A DNA stretch of 64,000 nt from Ramazzottius varieornatus (GCA_001949185.1 BDGG01000002.1:155783-219782), one strand, 5' to 3'. Shown: positions 1 to 11,957, numbered from the stretch's first letter. Made by a program: numbers and translations. The notes: generated by a model not told the origin, from the letters alone.

Positions 1-849
1 GCGGCAGGCGCTGTAAGTTTGCCGACCAGTTGGAATGTGACGGTGATGATTTCCCTCTTGACACAGGCGTATATTTCTTACAGGCTGGTCAGATGCCTGG
101 TGGTTTCCCGGGTATGCCTGGCGGTATGGGCGGCATGGGAAATATGTTTGAAATGCTGAACAACCCCGATTTCCAGAGTTCGGTAAGCATTGATGTCTAT
201 TTCTTTCTTTGGCCGTAAAATTCATCCCTGGTTGTTTTTGGTTTCGGTAGATGATGCAAATGATGCAAAATCCTCAAGTTCAGCAGATGTAAGGACCCTT
301 CTGGGTTTGTTCTACTCGAATTTTGAAATTGTAGACTATGATGTTTTCGTGGTTGGGATTTGGGCAAAGAAACTCGATAAGGCTGCTGTTCCCCACTGGC
401 GCACGGTTTCAGGGTTTGACCGACGTCATGCGCCACTTGGGAAAGCGATCTTGGTGAGAATGTTTGTCAGGATTCGGCTCCGATCGAAGTACAGCGGTGC
501 AATCTCGAGGGAACTTTCTGCTTGAATGACTACACAATCCTTTTGTTTTGACTTTTGTAGGGTGGGTCAGTTTTCCAGTATGTTTATGAATCAGATGGGC
601 GGCCCCAACAACGGTAACGGCAACCCAGCGGGTATCCCAGCCATGCCGGGTATGCCGGGTGGTATGGCCAACCTGCAGGACATGATGTCGGGTGCTCTGG
701 GTAACTTGACGCCAGAACAGCTGGCTGAGCAGATGCGAGGCATGTTTGGAGGACAGCAGCCTCCTGCGGCACCTGGCTCAAGCGACAGCAATCCCAACGC
801 CAACCCCAATGACAAGAAAGATCCTCCGGGTCCTAGTTACTTTTCTTAA
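1..849 (+). CDS. SGTA-like co-chaperone, 3' part (5' end outside window)
   Basis: Coding exons read as 1-12 (end of an exon), 84-182, 251-288 and 561-849, with GT-AG introns and consistent phases; stop at 847-849. The visible protein is the C-terminal, Gly/Met/Asn/Gln-rich half: repeats of PGGFPGMPGG type, then MMQNPQVQQM, a helical stretch LTPEQLAEQMRGMFGG, and a polar tail. SGTA proteins (small glutamine-rich TPR co-chaperones of the BAG6/Hsp70 tail-anchored protein route) end this way after their TPR domain, and the NPxFQ and NPQVQQ motifs resemble theirs. ST13/Hip has a similar GGMP tail and is the main alternative. The TPR region would lie upstream of the window. Intron 3 contains one copy of the dispersed hairpin repeat at 388-450. 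Confidence 0.6.
388..450. repeat. Dispersed hairpin repeat, one copy (SGTA-like intron)
   Basis: Arms CACTGGCGCACG and GCGCCACTTGGGAAAGCGATC surround a short loop. It is a member of the family described at 34638-34785. Confidence 0.8.
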
Positions 850-3349
850 GAGCTGTTTGGACTGCTTGATCGATAGACTCTGGGTTCTCTACTGTACTTC
901 AGAGGTACTTCGGAGTACGTTTTCCGACTTCGTTTCACGGTTTCTTCGGCCCCTTCTACTATCGTCATCACGTGTACTTCATTCTGTATTGTGGAAAGAT
1001 GGCGGACAGTCTTCTTACTGATGCTTTGATATGTGTTAGTAGCTCGTCGAATGCCGTCGTAATGGGCAGTCTTTTAATGGAAAACAAGGAAGGATTAAAG
1101 ATCACGGCAGAGATGTATGTCAAAGGTCCAGGGACTATCCGTGAATACACTCGCATTAAACCAGACTTTCTGAAACGCTCATTTCCCACGAAACGTCGAA
1201 AAGAAAGAAGGCCAACCATATCGGAAGTAGGCTCCGTCCGGCCAAAGTTATCGGCTTCGTTCGGCCAACACGGACAACGGTCAACAGGTACAGAGCAGGA
1301 CAAAAGAAGATTTGGCCTGGATGCCGAAACTGACAACCTGCTTTTCTTGTTCGATGGCTGGTTCCAGTGTTGCTTCTAGTTTAAAAGTTCCAAGCAGTCT
1401 GATTTCCTCTCGAGACGGACGGACGATCCCAAGAAAGACTGGATTGAAGGCCCTCTGCAATCCTTCTCTTTGTATTGCTGGGCCACCGTGGATAAAGCTC
1501 GGTCATGGAAGGGTTGAGCTGCGGGCCAACTTTCATTCCTTCAGCAATTACCGTGCAGAGGTCAGCGAGCCCTTTGTTGCAACTACCACCGATGGTACCA
1601 TCGTCCAAATACCAAAAGTTCAGGTGAGCCTCTTGCTAAGGACGTTGATGGCCAAACAGAACAGTACGGCGTTCAACGGATCGGCCTGCAGGACGCCTCT
1701 TGCTCAACTCAGGGTGTGCCGATCGTAGGTAAGCTTGGCTAGAACCAATAATTTTCCAGAAAGTGGAAGGTTGGAGTCGAGCTTGCGCGGAACAGTCGCT
1801 TATAGAGATATGTTGCCTGTCCAGGCTATTCACAGCTACTGAGCTTCTCGACTCTTTTCTTCGGCTTGAACCTTGCACTGCTTACTTCCAGAATGACTTC
1901 TGAAGCCTCCCGCCACATTCTGCAAGTGACCGGAGGATCTTGGGAAGACATCCTTTAAGCACGGACAAAAGTCAAACCTGTGAATAGCTTACAACTAACA
2001 ATCTCGCTCCGTCAGTGACAGCTTGAAAACATCGTACGTGAGACCCGAAAGAACGCGGAAACTGCCCCGGGAGTTGTCTCCAGATAAGCAAGCAACTTTG
2101 CTCTGGTCGAAGAAAGGGAAGGATGGGAAAATTTAGTCCGTAGCCGGTTCGAGTCATTTGGTAAATAGAGGGGTATGGTTTCCGTGCTCTGTCCAATGGC
2201 TTTGTGTGTTTCTCAAGTATAAATAGTAGGTTTCTGTGCAGTGTTATTTACTATGACTTTTGGATTTTTAATTTCTATTACGATCATTAAAACTCTACCG
2301 GGTTTCACAATTTTAATTGCAGGAAACGGCTCTCATGGAATTGTCCACTATTGTCACCCACTGAAATCTGAAATTGATTACGAACACTTAAACCCAGTAA
2401 CGAAGATAACAGCTTTCTACCCAGACTCCAGCAACAGTCAAACGGATATGACTGTGGACCGCATGCAGTTGCCAGCGCGGTCGAGATTGTTTCGGGGAAC
2501 AAAACAATGCTGCCTCAACAAACTTCAACAGAGATATGATCCGTTCGCATGTTCATACTGCTTTTCTGAGTCTGCATCTCGACCAGTTTCCAATAACTGG
2601 GGGAAGACCGAGAGTCGCATCTAACAATCTAACTGCTACTTTCACTTTGTAAGAAGTTTCGGACTATATCCGATAAAAACTGGGTACCAGTAACCTTTCT
2701 GGATGTTCGGTAACGTCGTAAAGAATTAATTTTAGTGGGTCACAATAGTCTTAGTGGGTTTCGACCATAATTTCAGTGGGTGCCAATAACCTTTTTGGGT
2801 TTTACTGGGTGAACATAATCTCACCCTTATTTTAATTGCGGGATGATGGAAACTGGTACGTTTCACGCCATGCTGACGCACTGTTAGCTCTTCATTCGTT
2901 TAATCAACGCACCGCAGCATATCAAAACGCACAATTTTACGGTGCGCGAAACGGAACTATGTGGTGCGCAGCTCCTTTTGCCAAACCCGGTGCGCAAACT
3001 GAGCTTGTACGCAGTACCTAGGACAAGTTTCGCGGATATTGTCTAATGTGAGTAATGTCTAACAGTAGAAATCACGCCCAAAAATCCTCGATTGCGCAGT
3101 TTCAAACCCTTTACCGCAATTCAGGCCCATTTTAGTTCACGTTTGGTCTAATAGTCTATTTTACTATCCCACCGTCCAGCCAATTTTACTATGATTTAAT
3201 TATATAGCAAAATCCGTCGGCTCAATTTGGCAATCTTAATTATGAGAGTAAAATTAAAAGAGCAGATTTTCGGCCATTTTCAATTATCTATTACAATCAT
3301 TAAAATAACACTGTTTCTGTGGAACACTGAGATAACAGACATTAAGCTG
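850..3349. other. Intergenic, no recognisable gene
   Basis: Open frames exist on both strands at 968-1379 (135 codons plus, 122 codons minus) and at 2241-2624, but none resembles a known family, none shows convincing splice context, and the two longest overlap each other. I see no RNA gene. A degenerate GTGGGT tandem stretch at 2670-2825 is listed separately. Confidence 0.5.
2670..2825. repeat. Degenerate tandem repeat, about 20-23 base unit
   Basis: Units of the form TTAGTGGGTnnCAATAnTC recur: ACTGGGTACCAGTAACC, TTAGTGGGTCACAATAGTC, TTAGTGGGTTTCGACCATA, TCAGTGGGTGCCAATAACC, TTACTGGGTGAACATAATC. Spacing and units are imperfect, so this looks like an old minisatellite. Confidence 0.45.
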
Positions 3350-3600
3350 CTACCGCCAGATGAGAGTCCCACTGTAGCTAAGATGAGTTGCAACGTCACT
3401 CATAAGCGCAGCAGCTGATCTTTGGTTCGAATAGTTGAGTAGCCACTATGCTTCCCAATGCTACCTAACCGTGACGCCGATTACGCTATTTTCCGAAAAT
3501 AAGGGAAGCTCCGGAAAGGAAAATGTAGTTACACGTCACAAAAGGGGCGGAGCAAGACGTAGCTACAGTGGGAAAGCGAACGGGACTTGTGACTTAATCG
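3350..3600 (-). mobile_element. MITE-like element A, copy 1
   Basis: About 250 bases nearly matching, in reverse orientation, the stretch 7545-7790. The ends form terminal inverted repeats: GAGAGTCCCACTGTAGCTA at the left, and the complement of CGCTTTCCCACTGTAGCTA at the right. Shared internal blocks include GTGACGTGTAAC, CCGGAGC and CTTATGAGTnACGTTGCA. No open frame; non-autonomous. Confidence 0.6.
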
Positions 3601-3953
3601 CTGTAATGTCGGTAGGTGAGTATGTCTTTCGAAGCCATGGGGCTCAGTAAGTCGTCATTTGGGCAGAGTCCAGCTTTTATCCCTAGAGCATACTGCTAAT
3701 CTACTGATTACGGTACACTAACCCACAGTACAGATACAGGCTATCCCTTATGGATACCTGGGCCGCAGGTCGAAAAGCACGCTGCATCTGCCAAGGGATT
3801 TACGCCAGTCTGTTACTCTGATCTTCAAACAAATACGACAGAAAGATAGAGGAGAGTTCGCTCCACACACTTAGATAGACTGAATCGGCGGAATAAGATC
3901 CTGGAAGACAGCGCAGGAAGAGGAAGTGACGTCAAAAATCAGGGCGGATCCTA

Positions 3954-4382
3954 GTGTGATAGTAAATCAGCCGATTTGATTGCCTACTGGTTGATTTTAT
4001 ATTGAATGATCGCTGCACTTGCGCTCTCCGTTCACCTTCGTCGTTCCGTCACTGTGTAATCTTTACACGTGGCCGCTATGGATTCCGTCAATCCGTTGAA
4101 TGTTCGGAAGCCTCTAGAGGACGACTACAAGCAGTTCTTCCAACTGGACGATCAACCGAGCGAGGCTGACAAGCAGCTGAAGACACTAGTCAAAGGTCTC
4201 ATTGCCGTTAACAATACAAAATATTGCAGTGAGATACTCAACCAGCTTCTGTTCTTGCTCCAGAGTTGATGGATATCAAAATCAACCAAGCTGGAGTGCA
4301 GCGAGATCAATCAATATGATATCAACCAGTTCGGTTGCCTACCAGTTCGATTGCCTACGAACTGGTTGATTTACCATCACAC
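3954..4382. mobile_element. MITE-like element B (TA-flanked) carrying a small ORF
   Basis: The ends GTGTGATAGTAAATCAGCC (left) and the reverse of GTGTGATGGTAAATCAACC (right) form a 19-base inverted repeat with two mismatches, bordered by TA dinucleotides at 3952-3953 and 4383-4384. It interrupts the decayed Polinton polymerase just after its FHGC motif. The interior holds an intact 63-codon ORF (4078-4269). TA flanks suggest a Tc1/mariner- or PIF-related donor; the transposase source is unknown. Confidence 0.55.
4078..4269 (+). CDS. Small ORF inside MITE-like element, unknown function
   Basis: The ATG at 4078 lies in a favourable context (purine-rich, G at +4). The protein has 63 residues, starts MDSVNPLNVRKPLEDDYKQF and ends in a Leu-rich helix ILNQLLFLLQS. 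The composition, acidic-amphipathic then leucine-rich, looks like real coding sequence, and codon use is not repeat-like. I do not recognise it. It may be a host first exon captured by the element, or chance. Confidence 0.25.
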   Translation: MDSVNPLNVRKPLEDDYKQFFQLDDQPSEADKQLKTLVKGLIAVNNTKYCSEILNQLLFLLQS

Positions 4383-4384
4383 TA

Positions 4385-6858
4385 CAGCCGTGGAAGTTGA
4401 ACACCTGGCTCTTCGCTTCGCAGTAGCCATCCACCAAGAACTTGCTAGTCTGCTTCTCATGGCCGTTACCTCGATGGTCGATATTGATGTCGAGTTAAGA
4501 GCTGTCCATTCCAACCACTGCACATCCACCACTGACTGGGAACGGCTCTGGCCCTGGCTGGACAGAATAGCAATCTGGTCCTTCTGCAAGAAGTTGGTGC
4601 GCCAGAAGACACTGCAGACACCGGCGATAGTAGCAGCTGAGACAAAGGGACAAAGACCATTGGTGATGGTCATGTACAGATCCTGGAACTGCTGGTAGCA
4701 AAGACGTAAGACGGTGACGTCCATCCGGCAGTAGGTGTACATTTTCTTCTGTACATCGTATTGGTTGCTCTTTTCCCCTCGATCCTTGTGGTACCATTCC
4801 AGGAAGGCCGGCTTCTCGCCATCGGGCACGCTGTTGTAATCAAAGTCCGCCAGGGAGGGATATTCTTTCGGTTCGGTCAGGTTCCAGTCATCAGGTCGGT
4901 TCACCTGGGGGGGGGGGGAACGTGCCTTTGCTGACACCTTGCAGACAAAACGTAGCTGGCCACTTAGCCAAAGACTGTGGGTTATAGTTCAGCGAGTCCC
5001 AAAAGTGAATATGGAGCTGCTCCACGTCCAGCTGGATGATCTTGTTTCCGTTCATGATGAGCTTCGGCATGATATCATTGTTGACCAGCCACTTTAGAAT
5101 GAAGTATCCATCAAAGGCCTGAAACAGAATATAGTGAAAAAGCTTCGTTCATGAGCTGTACTGATCATCAGTCAAAAAAATGACCCGCGTACCCGGATGT
5201 TGTGAGCAATGACGTAAAAGCCCTTATGTTTCTCTTGAAAGACGAAGCGACACAGATCTTCGGAGATCCGAACGGCTCATCCTCCGCTGGAAAGACTTCT
5301 TCCACTCCTCGGTCGTCCTGTAGCACAGCCATATTGGGGATAAGTCGACCGATTTCTTCATCGACAGACGTCTCGAAGTCAAAGAAGAGGAAGCGAGCTT
5401 GCTGGTGACGTTGACGATTTGCAGTGGTGAAGTCCCTGCATAAAGCATTTGCGGCCCTTGAGTTGGTAGCTGCAACAGATGTGACAGAAGCTGTCGTTAC
5501 AACGATGCATGTTGTTTGGACCACGTATCCAAGTGTTGACGGTCTTTAGGCAGTCCATGCAGCGGTACTTGTAACTTCGAGGGCTTCGCGAACTTCACCC
5601 CTGACTGGAGCTTCGGACTTGTGGTAGTTGAAACAGTCTACACCGTTAAATTGTAGATCACACTCGGGACAGCGGATCTTATCATGTTCCTCCCGTGGAC
5701 AGTTATGACGAAGACATGGACAGCGATGTTCACAACGATGCTGTCTCTGCTGGTTATACCCCTTGTCACACTTGTCACACCCTAAATTCTTCCAAAAAAG
5801 AGAAACCAACAATACGTCACGTAGTCTAGTGAGCCAGGAAAGATAGAACAGCACTTACAGTAGGTTTTCTTGAAAAAGCCGGCCGGTGACGTCAGTAGAT
5901 CAAAATGATCGTTATGATGGTAGAGGACGCTGCGTTTGTCAGCCGGAGGCCAATTATGAACATAGCTGTTCAGGTGATTAGCACTGCAGACGCTAAGTTG
6001 GAAACCAGGAAGAACCTTCAGAGGAAAAAAAGAACGAGATAAGAAAACGATTTTTGTATCTTACGTTACAAACCACATTATTTTTGGATCGTGCAAATGT
6101 TTTAGTACGACCGACATCTTTCAAACTGTGGTCACTCGCCGCCTGGAAAGCATCAACATCAGCTATACTGTAGGCACGAACCGGAAGTCCTGCTTTCCGG
6201 ATAAGTCAAACGCTGTGTTCTTTTGAAGAGCAAGTCTAGCATCCTGCATCTTCTTGTAGGTTGTTCGATCGTCGTCCAACCTGGAAATTCCCACAACAAT
6301 AGCTCGAGCCATGCAGATGTTGTCCTTGTTCTTCATAACAACAATAGTGGTGCTTTTGAACAGACGATTGAGGAGGGCGGATGGTGCATTGTCGATGGTT
6401 TCCCCGCCGGGTGGCGTGGCGTAGCTGACAATGATGTTGAACGAGTCGTCGAATTTGAAGGCTTGTTGAGAGTTCAGTACCTTCTGCACTTCCAACATCC
6501 ATCTATCCAATGTCAGCTGTGATTTTAGCATGGGCGGTGTCCAGATAGGAATGTTGAGTGACTCGGTTTCGATGCGAAGACGGACGATATCCCGTTCGCC
6601 AACGTTAGCCAATACGACATCGATGATGTGTTGCAAGACGGACATCATGGTGGGAACAACTTCATCGAAGGGGACATCTTGCATCTCGTTGATGGTGATC
6701 TTGTATCGGTCGAAGGTAAGGCCGTACTTACCGGAGATCATCCGTCCATGAGGCGTCACGATGAGATGATCGGCGACCGGAGGAAGATCACGAAGTGCTC
6801 CCCCATACTGACCGTTCTCACCACCATCCAGTTCCATCATCTTACGAAGAGCGTCACA
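4385..6858 (-). pseudogene. Polinton/Maverick-type DNA polymerase B, decayed N-terminal part
   Basis: Minus-strand segments line up with the N-terminal region of protein-primed family-B polymerases of Polintons/adinto-like elements. In order: a leader domain (about 6858-6066, one 250-residue open stretch), an HNDHFDLLTSPAGFF block (about 5900), Cys/His clusters CDKCDKGYN and MHRCNDSFCHICC (5780-5480), the exonuclease I motif FFDFET (about 5385), and a later stretch SVFWRTNFLQKDQ ending in VDGYCEAKSQVFNFHGC (4690-4385). The polymerase palm motifs are absent. The frame breaks at least three times, some gaps look like spliceosomal introns, and element B truncates the end. No integrase, ATPase or capsid gene is present, so this is a relic that cannot replicate. 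Confidence 0.8.
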
Positions 6859-7095
6859 AAAACGGCAAGTGCGGAAAACCGGAGATCGACAAAATGACAC
6901 GTTGAAACATGAAGTCGCAGCAAAAAGGGATAGACGTGAAGTGCGGATAGGATGGTGCAGAGTGCAGCTGCTTATCCGAAACCGGGACAATCTTCCGTCT
7001 GACTTGTCACTCTCGATCAGTTTCTCATTTCGAAGGCTCGAGCAGCATTTCAAGTCAAACCTCCACTCTTTCCATACACATCCATCATGAACCAC

Positions 7096-7356
7096 AAGCC
7101 AAAAAACCAGTGCACCAGTATGGGAGACTTAGGGTGGACAGGCGGCTTTGGCGAACCAACCGAAAGTAAAGTGCGCCACTTCAGCGGGGCCGTTTCCATG
7201 GGCCTGCCATATTGGCCCCATAGACTTTTGGCGTAGCCCGTAAACTTAACATAGGACTTCGCCAAATAGCATACAGGTTTATTCTATAATCGCTGAAATT
7301 TAGACAAGGGCCAAGGTAGCTAGGGTCAGGGCAACAGAACTTAAGAGAATCACCAA
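7096..7356. other. Intergenic, nothing recognised
   Basis: Contains a lone GTGCGCCACTT arm at about 7171-7181, probably a decayed hairpin repeat. No gene or RNA is supported. Confidence 0.4.
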
Positions 7357-7976
7357 ATGGTCGGACGTGGACTTACCGCAAAGATTGTCGCCTGGAGGTA
7401 AAAGACTCGTCTCCCTCATAAATTTTTTCATCACCAGCTTATCACTAATGTGAAAATTGCATTTACGGATTCCAGGCGAGAGAATACGAAAGCTGTGAAC
7501 AATAATCGTGCACGTAATGCGGCAGCAAATTACACAGATTGAAATGCTACCGCCGGTTCACTTTCCGACTGTAGTGACGGCCTGCTCTGTCCCTTTCGTG
7601 ACGTGTAACCCCAATTTGCTCCGGAGCGCTCCTTTATTTCCAAAAAACAGCGTGACCGGATTCATGGTTAGCTAGCGTTGGGTAGCATATGTAGTGGCTG
7701 CCCAACTACACAAAGTTGTGATCAGCTGCGCCGCTTATGAGTAACGTTGCAGCTCATTTTAGTAGCTACAGCTGGACTTTCGTCCGGCCGTGGCAACTTA
7801 ATCTCCAATTTGCTGCCACATTACATGCACGATTATTGTTCACAGCTTTCGTATTCTTTCGCCTGAAATCCTTGAATGAAATTTCATTAGTGATAAGCTA
7901 GTTATCAGAAAATTTAGGAGGGACATGAGGCTTTTACCTCCAGGCGATAATCTTTGCGGTACGTCCAAGCCCGATC
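7357..7976. repeat. Foldback: long inverted repeat with MITE A as its loop
   Basis: Left arm 7357-7535 and right arm 7802-7976 are inverted copies, roughly 80-85% alike by eye. Matching blocks include CGCCTGGAGGTAAAAG, TTATCACTAATG, AATACGAAAGCTGTGAACA and ATAATCGTGCA. The 266-base spacer is filled almost exactly by a second copy of MITE-like element A. No open frame of note. Confidence 0.75.
7545..7790 (+). mobile_element. MITE-like element A, copy 2
   Basis: Inverted relative to the copy at 3350-3600 and similar along its whole length (GTGACGTGTAAC, CTCCGGAGC, GATCAGCTGCGCCGCTTATG). It occupies the centre of the foldback at 7357-7976. Confidence 0.6.
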
Positions 7977-8540
7977 TTTTCATGATTTTTTCAAGTTCCT
8001 TTGTGAACCACGGCGCCGCCATTCTGCTGTGTACACTCTAATATCAGCCAGAAATTTGAAACACTAGTGCAAGTGGTGATTCAGCAAACCATGCCTCGTA
8101 CTTCTACGTTAAATGAACTCCGTATTACTGGTGCAGAGCACGGCGGAAAGCTTTCATAGTAACATGTTGGTGAAACCTCTTCGTGAACCCGTAAGAAAAA
8201 CGTTGAGAACTGCATCTTCACCCTTTTTTGGATTGGAGCGAGCGACCTTTTATGAATCGTTCGTAATGTACAGCCAGGGACCGTTGAAATTAATTGTCAC
8301 TCCGGAAATCATCGGACATTTTGTTAAGGTTGTGACTGCCGGAACGGGTGGCGCATTGTGAAAAACCCTCGAGCTTGATGTTATGTCGGAAGCTACTCGG
8401 TCACCATCCTTCAACTTCTCGGCCTACGTTGTGTGTTGTGTACTGTGAGGGACCATCACAGTCCATGAGACCAGCCTGCTAGGATTGTTGGTTTAGCAAT
8501 AAAATGTGAACCACAATGAAACTAATTGTAGAATTGTTAA
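7977..8540. other. Intergenic, nothing recognised
   Basis: One 82-codon plus-strand frame (8113-8361) has no recognisable similarity and no splice context. Nothing else is supported. Confidence 0.4.
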
Positions 8541-9069
8541 CACCTTGAGCACCAGGCGGGAAAGCCGCTTTCCTGGTGCACGCCAATTTGTATGTAGCGG
8601 AATTCCAGTTCAGCTTTTGCTGCTCAGTTTTTCTCGTTTGCCTGAAGAACCAACTTCTCTTCGAGCTGCAACTAACGGCCACTGGTCGATAGCTCTGCAA
8701 AACTGTCTGGATTTTTTCCGTTCTTAATGAAACTTCGTCGTAGCCAGCCAATCTTTTTCCCAGCCAAGTTGTCGGTTGGTTCAGAGTCCACAAAAAAATT
8801 TTAGCTTGAGACCAAAAATTTTTGCATCTTGCGAGAGTTTTGGATCCGTGAAAAGATCTGCTCAGTGGTCAAGATAAAATCATGAAGGTTGGCTGTTCTG
8901 ACTTAGTAGGTGGCGCACTTTACAGCATGTTCCCAAATTTTAGCCGATCGAGTAGGTTATGGCTGGCCCAATTTGGAGCCGCCCCCTAGTTTTGACCGGG
9001 TAAAAAGAGACGAAAGTGACTTTCCCACCTCGTATTCTTAAAGCATGAAATCCCGTGGTGCTCAAGGTG
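8541..9069. mobile_element. Possible piggyBac-type MITE
   Basis: A 14-base inverted repeat CACCTTGAGCACCA marks both ends. The left flank is TTAA (8537-8540), the right TTGA (9070-9073), close to the TTAA duplication used by piggyBac transposases. No transposase remains. The TIR is short, so the call is tentative. Confidence 0.35.
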
Positions 9070-9177
9070 TTGAGGACACGAAGCCGGCTTACAGTAAAGC
9101 GCACTTGAAACCAATTAGCAAAGCTCGGTAGATTTAGAAGGATAAAACTCGATGAATGTGCAGGGACCTTTTGCTTT

Positions 9178-10151
<974 letters not shown>

Positions 10152-11442
10152 CTGAATACAAAGCAGAGAATGCGTCCCTACCCATCTTTCCATTTAGAAA
10201 TTTTTGTACGGTATCCAGGTGGAAGTACGGTTCTACGACGGCGCATGGTACAACATATGCGCTTCGGCGACCCAATTTCCGGACCATTGTTTCGTCTCCA
10301 AAGAACCCTTTTTTGACACGAAGTCTGAGAGAATATTCAGGGACTTCGGATGGTAACTTTGCCTTACCTCGCCGTGGCTCAAAGTCTCAAAAAACTGTTC
10401 GCCATTTTGGGATGATATCGCAGAAAACTTCATGGGCGATTAACCTTCAAAACATCCCGTGGAGTTTGGTGTCAAAACGATTGCAGGTGTAGTCATATGC
10501 TGTGTGACGTCATTGTTATGTCACAATTTTTCGGACAAAAATTCGAACCCCTTTGGATCTTCCTGACGTGGCCATTTGACCATTGGTCAAAAATCAGATC
10601 TTACTTCAGATTCGTGTTCCTCGATGTCTGTTTCGTGTTACCCCATCAGCAGCTACAAAAAGCTCCTGGGGTGCCAAAACTTCAAAACCGTTTCCTGAAC
10701 AATCGTGTTATTAGTCAATGTTCCGGAAATTGGGTTGCCGAAACCCATATCTCTGGGTAAGGGCAGCTGGTACCACAGAAGTTTGACCTGCCGATAACGA
10801 CATTGTCTGCTTTTGTATGTAGGAGCGAATTGGATATTAGAAAATACGCGAGAGATTGGAAAGCTTGTTTCTTTTCTTGAAACGTTTTACTCGAAAGATA
10901 TCCCTTCCGAAGGCGGAAGTTGAAAGTTAGCGACAAAGTGCTGAGGAAGCTTTTTAAATTCGATCCTCCCCAAATTATTGCAGATCTCCTACGACACTTT
11001 GGGGTATTTGTCTGAATCATCACTGGGGGAAACAACAACATTACGAAAGTAAGTACCCCTTCACCTTGCGCACCTTCAGCAAAATGCAGATTTCTCCCTT
11101 TTTTTATCCCTCGTTGCGAATAGAAACGTACGGGACCTCATACTGCAGCACGACTATTGACAAGAGACAGACTCTTCAGGATGTTTCAAGTGAAAATCGG
11201 TCTGCTGAGACAGAGCGGAAGCACCACCGAAAATTTTGAATCATCAGCGAGACCAAAAGAAGACTACGGTGACTTTCTGGTGGCCATCTTGCGGTCCTGA
11301 CCGTCATGAGTCTGTACTACCCGGCAAGGCGATATCGGCGGACCGAACCTCAGTGCAATATGGGCGACCATCACCGCCGTAAGTCGTTTCTCAGTTTAAT
11401 AGGTGTTTCTGGCCAGATCAACATTTGCTTGATTTTATCATC
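10152..11442. other. Intergenic, no supported gene
   Basis: Contains an inverted repeat (10250-10752, listed separately) and a plus-strand stretch near 10910-11015 that could be coding but is not recognised. A plus-strand ATG at 11307 opens 24 codons up to a GTAAGT, which could be a first exon, but no partner exon is evident. Confidence 0.4.
10250..10752. repeat. Inverted repeat, about 35-base arms
   Basis: The plus strand at 10716-10752 (TTCCGGAAATTGGGTTGCCG) matches the minus strand at 10285-10250 with a few mismatches; the spacer is about 430 bases. Both arms translate to SGNWVAE followed by a similar H-containing tail, so they may be inverted copies of an unrecognised coding piece. Confidence 0.55.
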
Positions 11443-11746
11443 TTATATATAAGGAAATGGTCCTGGACAAACTAGCGCCCAAATCTTGCCGACCTTGGCC
11501 AAAAGCAACATGCAAAACAAATAAACGACAAGAAAATGTAATGCCGAGAGGGAAACTGCAGAATTGCACAAGTCTTTGGTACAAAAGCATATAGTACCGT
11601 CGATGGTGCGATGACACCCTGGCATGGTGACGCCCGGCAAGCCGCAACTCCTGAGGAATTGCTTGCTTTTTGAGACTTGTTTCAAACAGCTGCCGATTTG
11701 TGAGTTTCGAGTGACGCAAGACACCACTCGCACCTTCTCGTCAATT
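11443..11746 (-). CDS. Ly6/quiver-type GPI-anchored three-finger protein, last exon
   Basis: The acceptor lies just above 11746 (TTTGCAG) and the exon codes 100 residues to the stop at 11443-11445. Seven cysteines in an ordered pattern (VSC, GSC, RSCGLPG, GCH, TICFC, DLCN) match the C-terminal half of Ly6/uPAR domains, where the closing Cys-Asn pair is diagnostic. After DLCN a hydrophobic run SALHFLVVYLFCMLLLA fits a GPI-attachment signal. The RSCG...G..CH...G.ICFC.KDLCN arrangement is closest to the insect sleepless/quiver group, small membrane-tethered modulators of ion channels. The upstream exon with signal peptide and first cysteines was not found before the lectin gene, so the gene is incomplete here or its first exon is distant. 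Confidence 0.7.
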
Positions 11747-11794
11747 CTGCAAAGATGTTCAATCATACTACTTTCACAGTTTCAGTACGTACGA

Positions 11795-11933
11795 GGAGCG
11801 AGGTCTTACTTTGCTCAGCGTACAACGTTGCTCGTTGACGTCACGCCGACGTCACAAAGCCTAAGAAGCCTGCACATACTTCGTGGCGTATGGTGAGCAA
11901 AGCCGTACGTCGAGCAAATTGAGACCTTGCTCC
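11795..11933. repeat. Inverted-repeat element, about 140 bases
   Basis: GGAGCGAGGTCTTACTTTGC at the left pairs with the reverse of GGAGCAAGGTCTCAATTTGC at the right. Probably a small MITE upstream of the Ly6 exon. Confidence 0.5.
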
Positions 11934-11957
11934 TGTTATTCAATAAACGACAAGCTC

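Noticed and set aside
388-450. Hairpin repeat as a microRNA precursor or tRNA-derived SINE
   Set aside because: No A/B box, no poly-A or T-run tail, and copy number with variable arms suggests a DNA repeat; small-RNA data would be needed to reopen this.
968-1379. Overlapping 135- and 122-codon ORFs
   Set aside because: Opposite-strand frames of similar length, no family resemblance and no splice context; lengths are plausible by chance.
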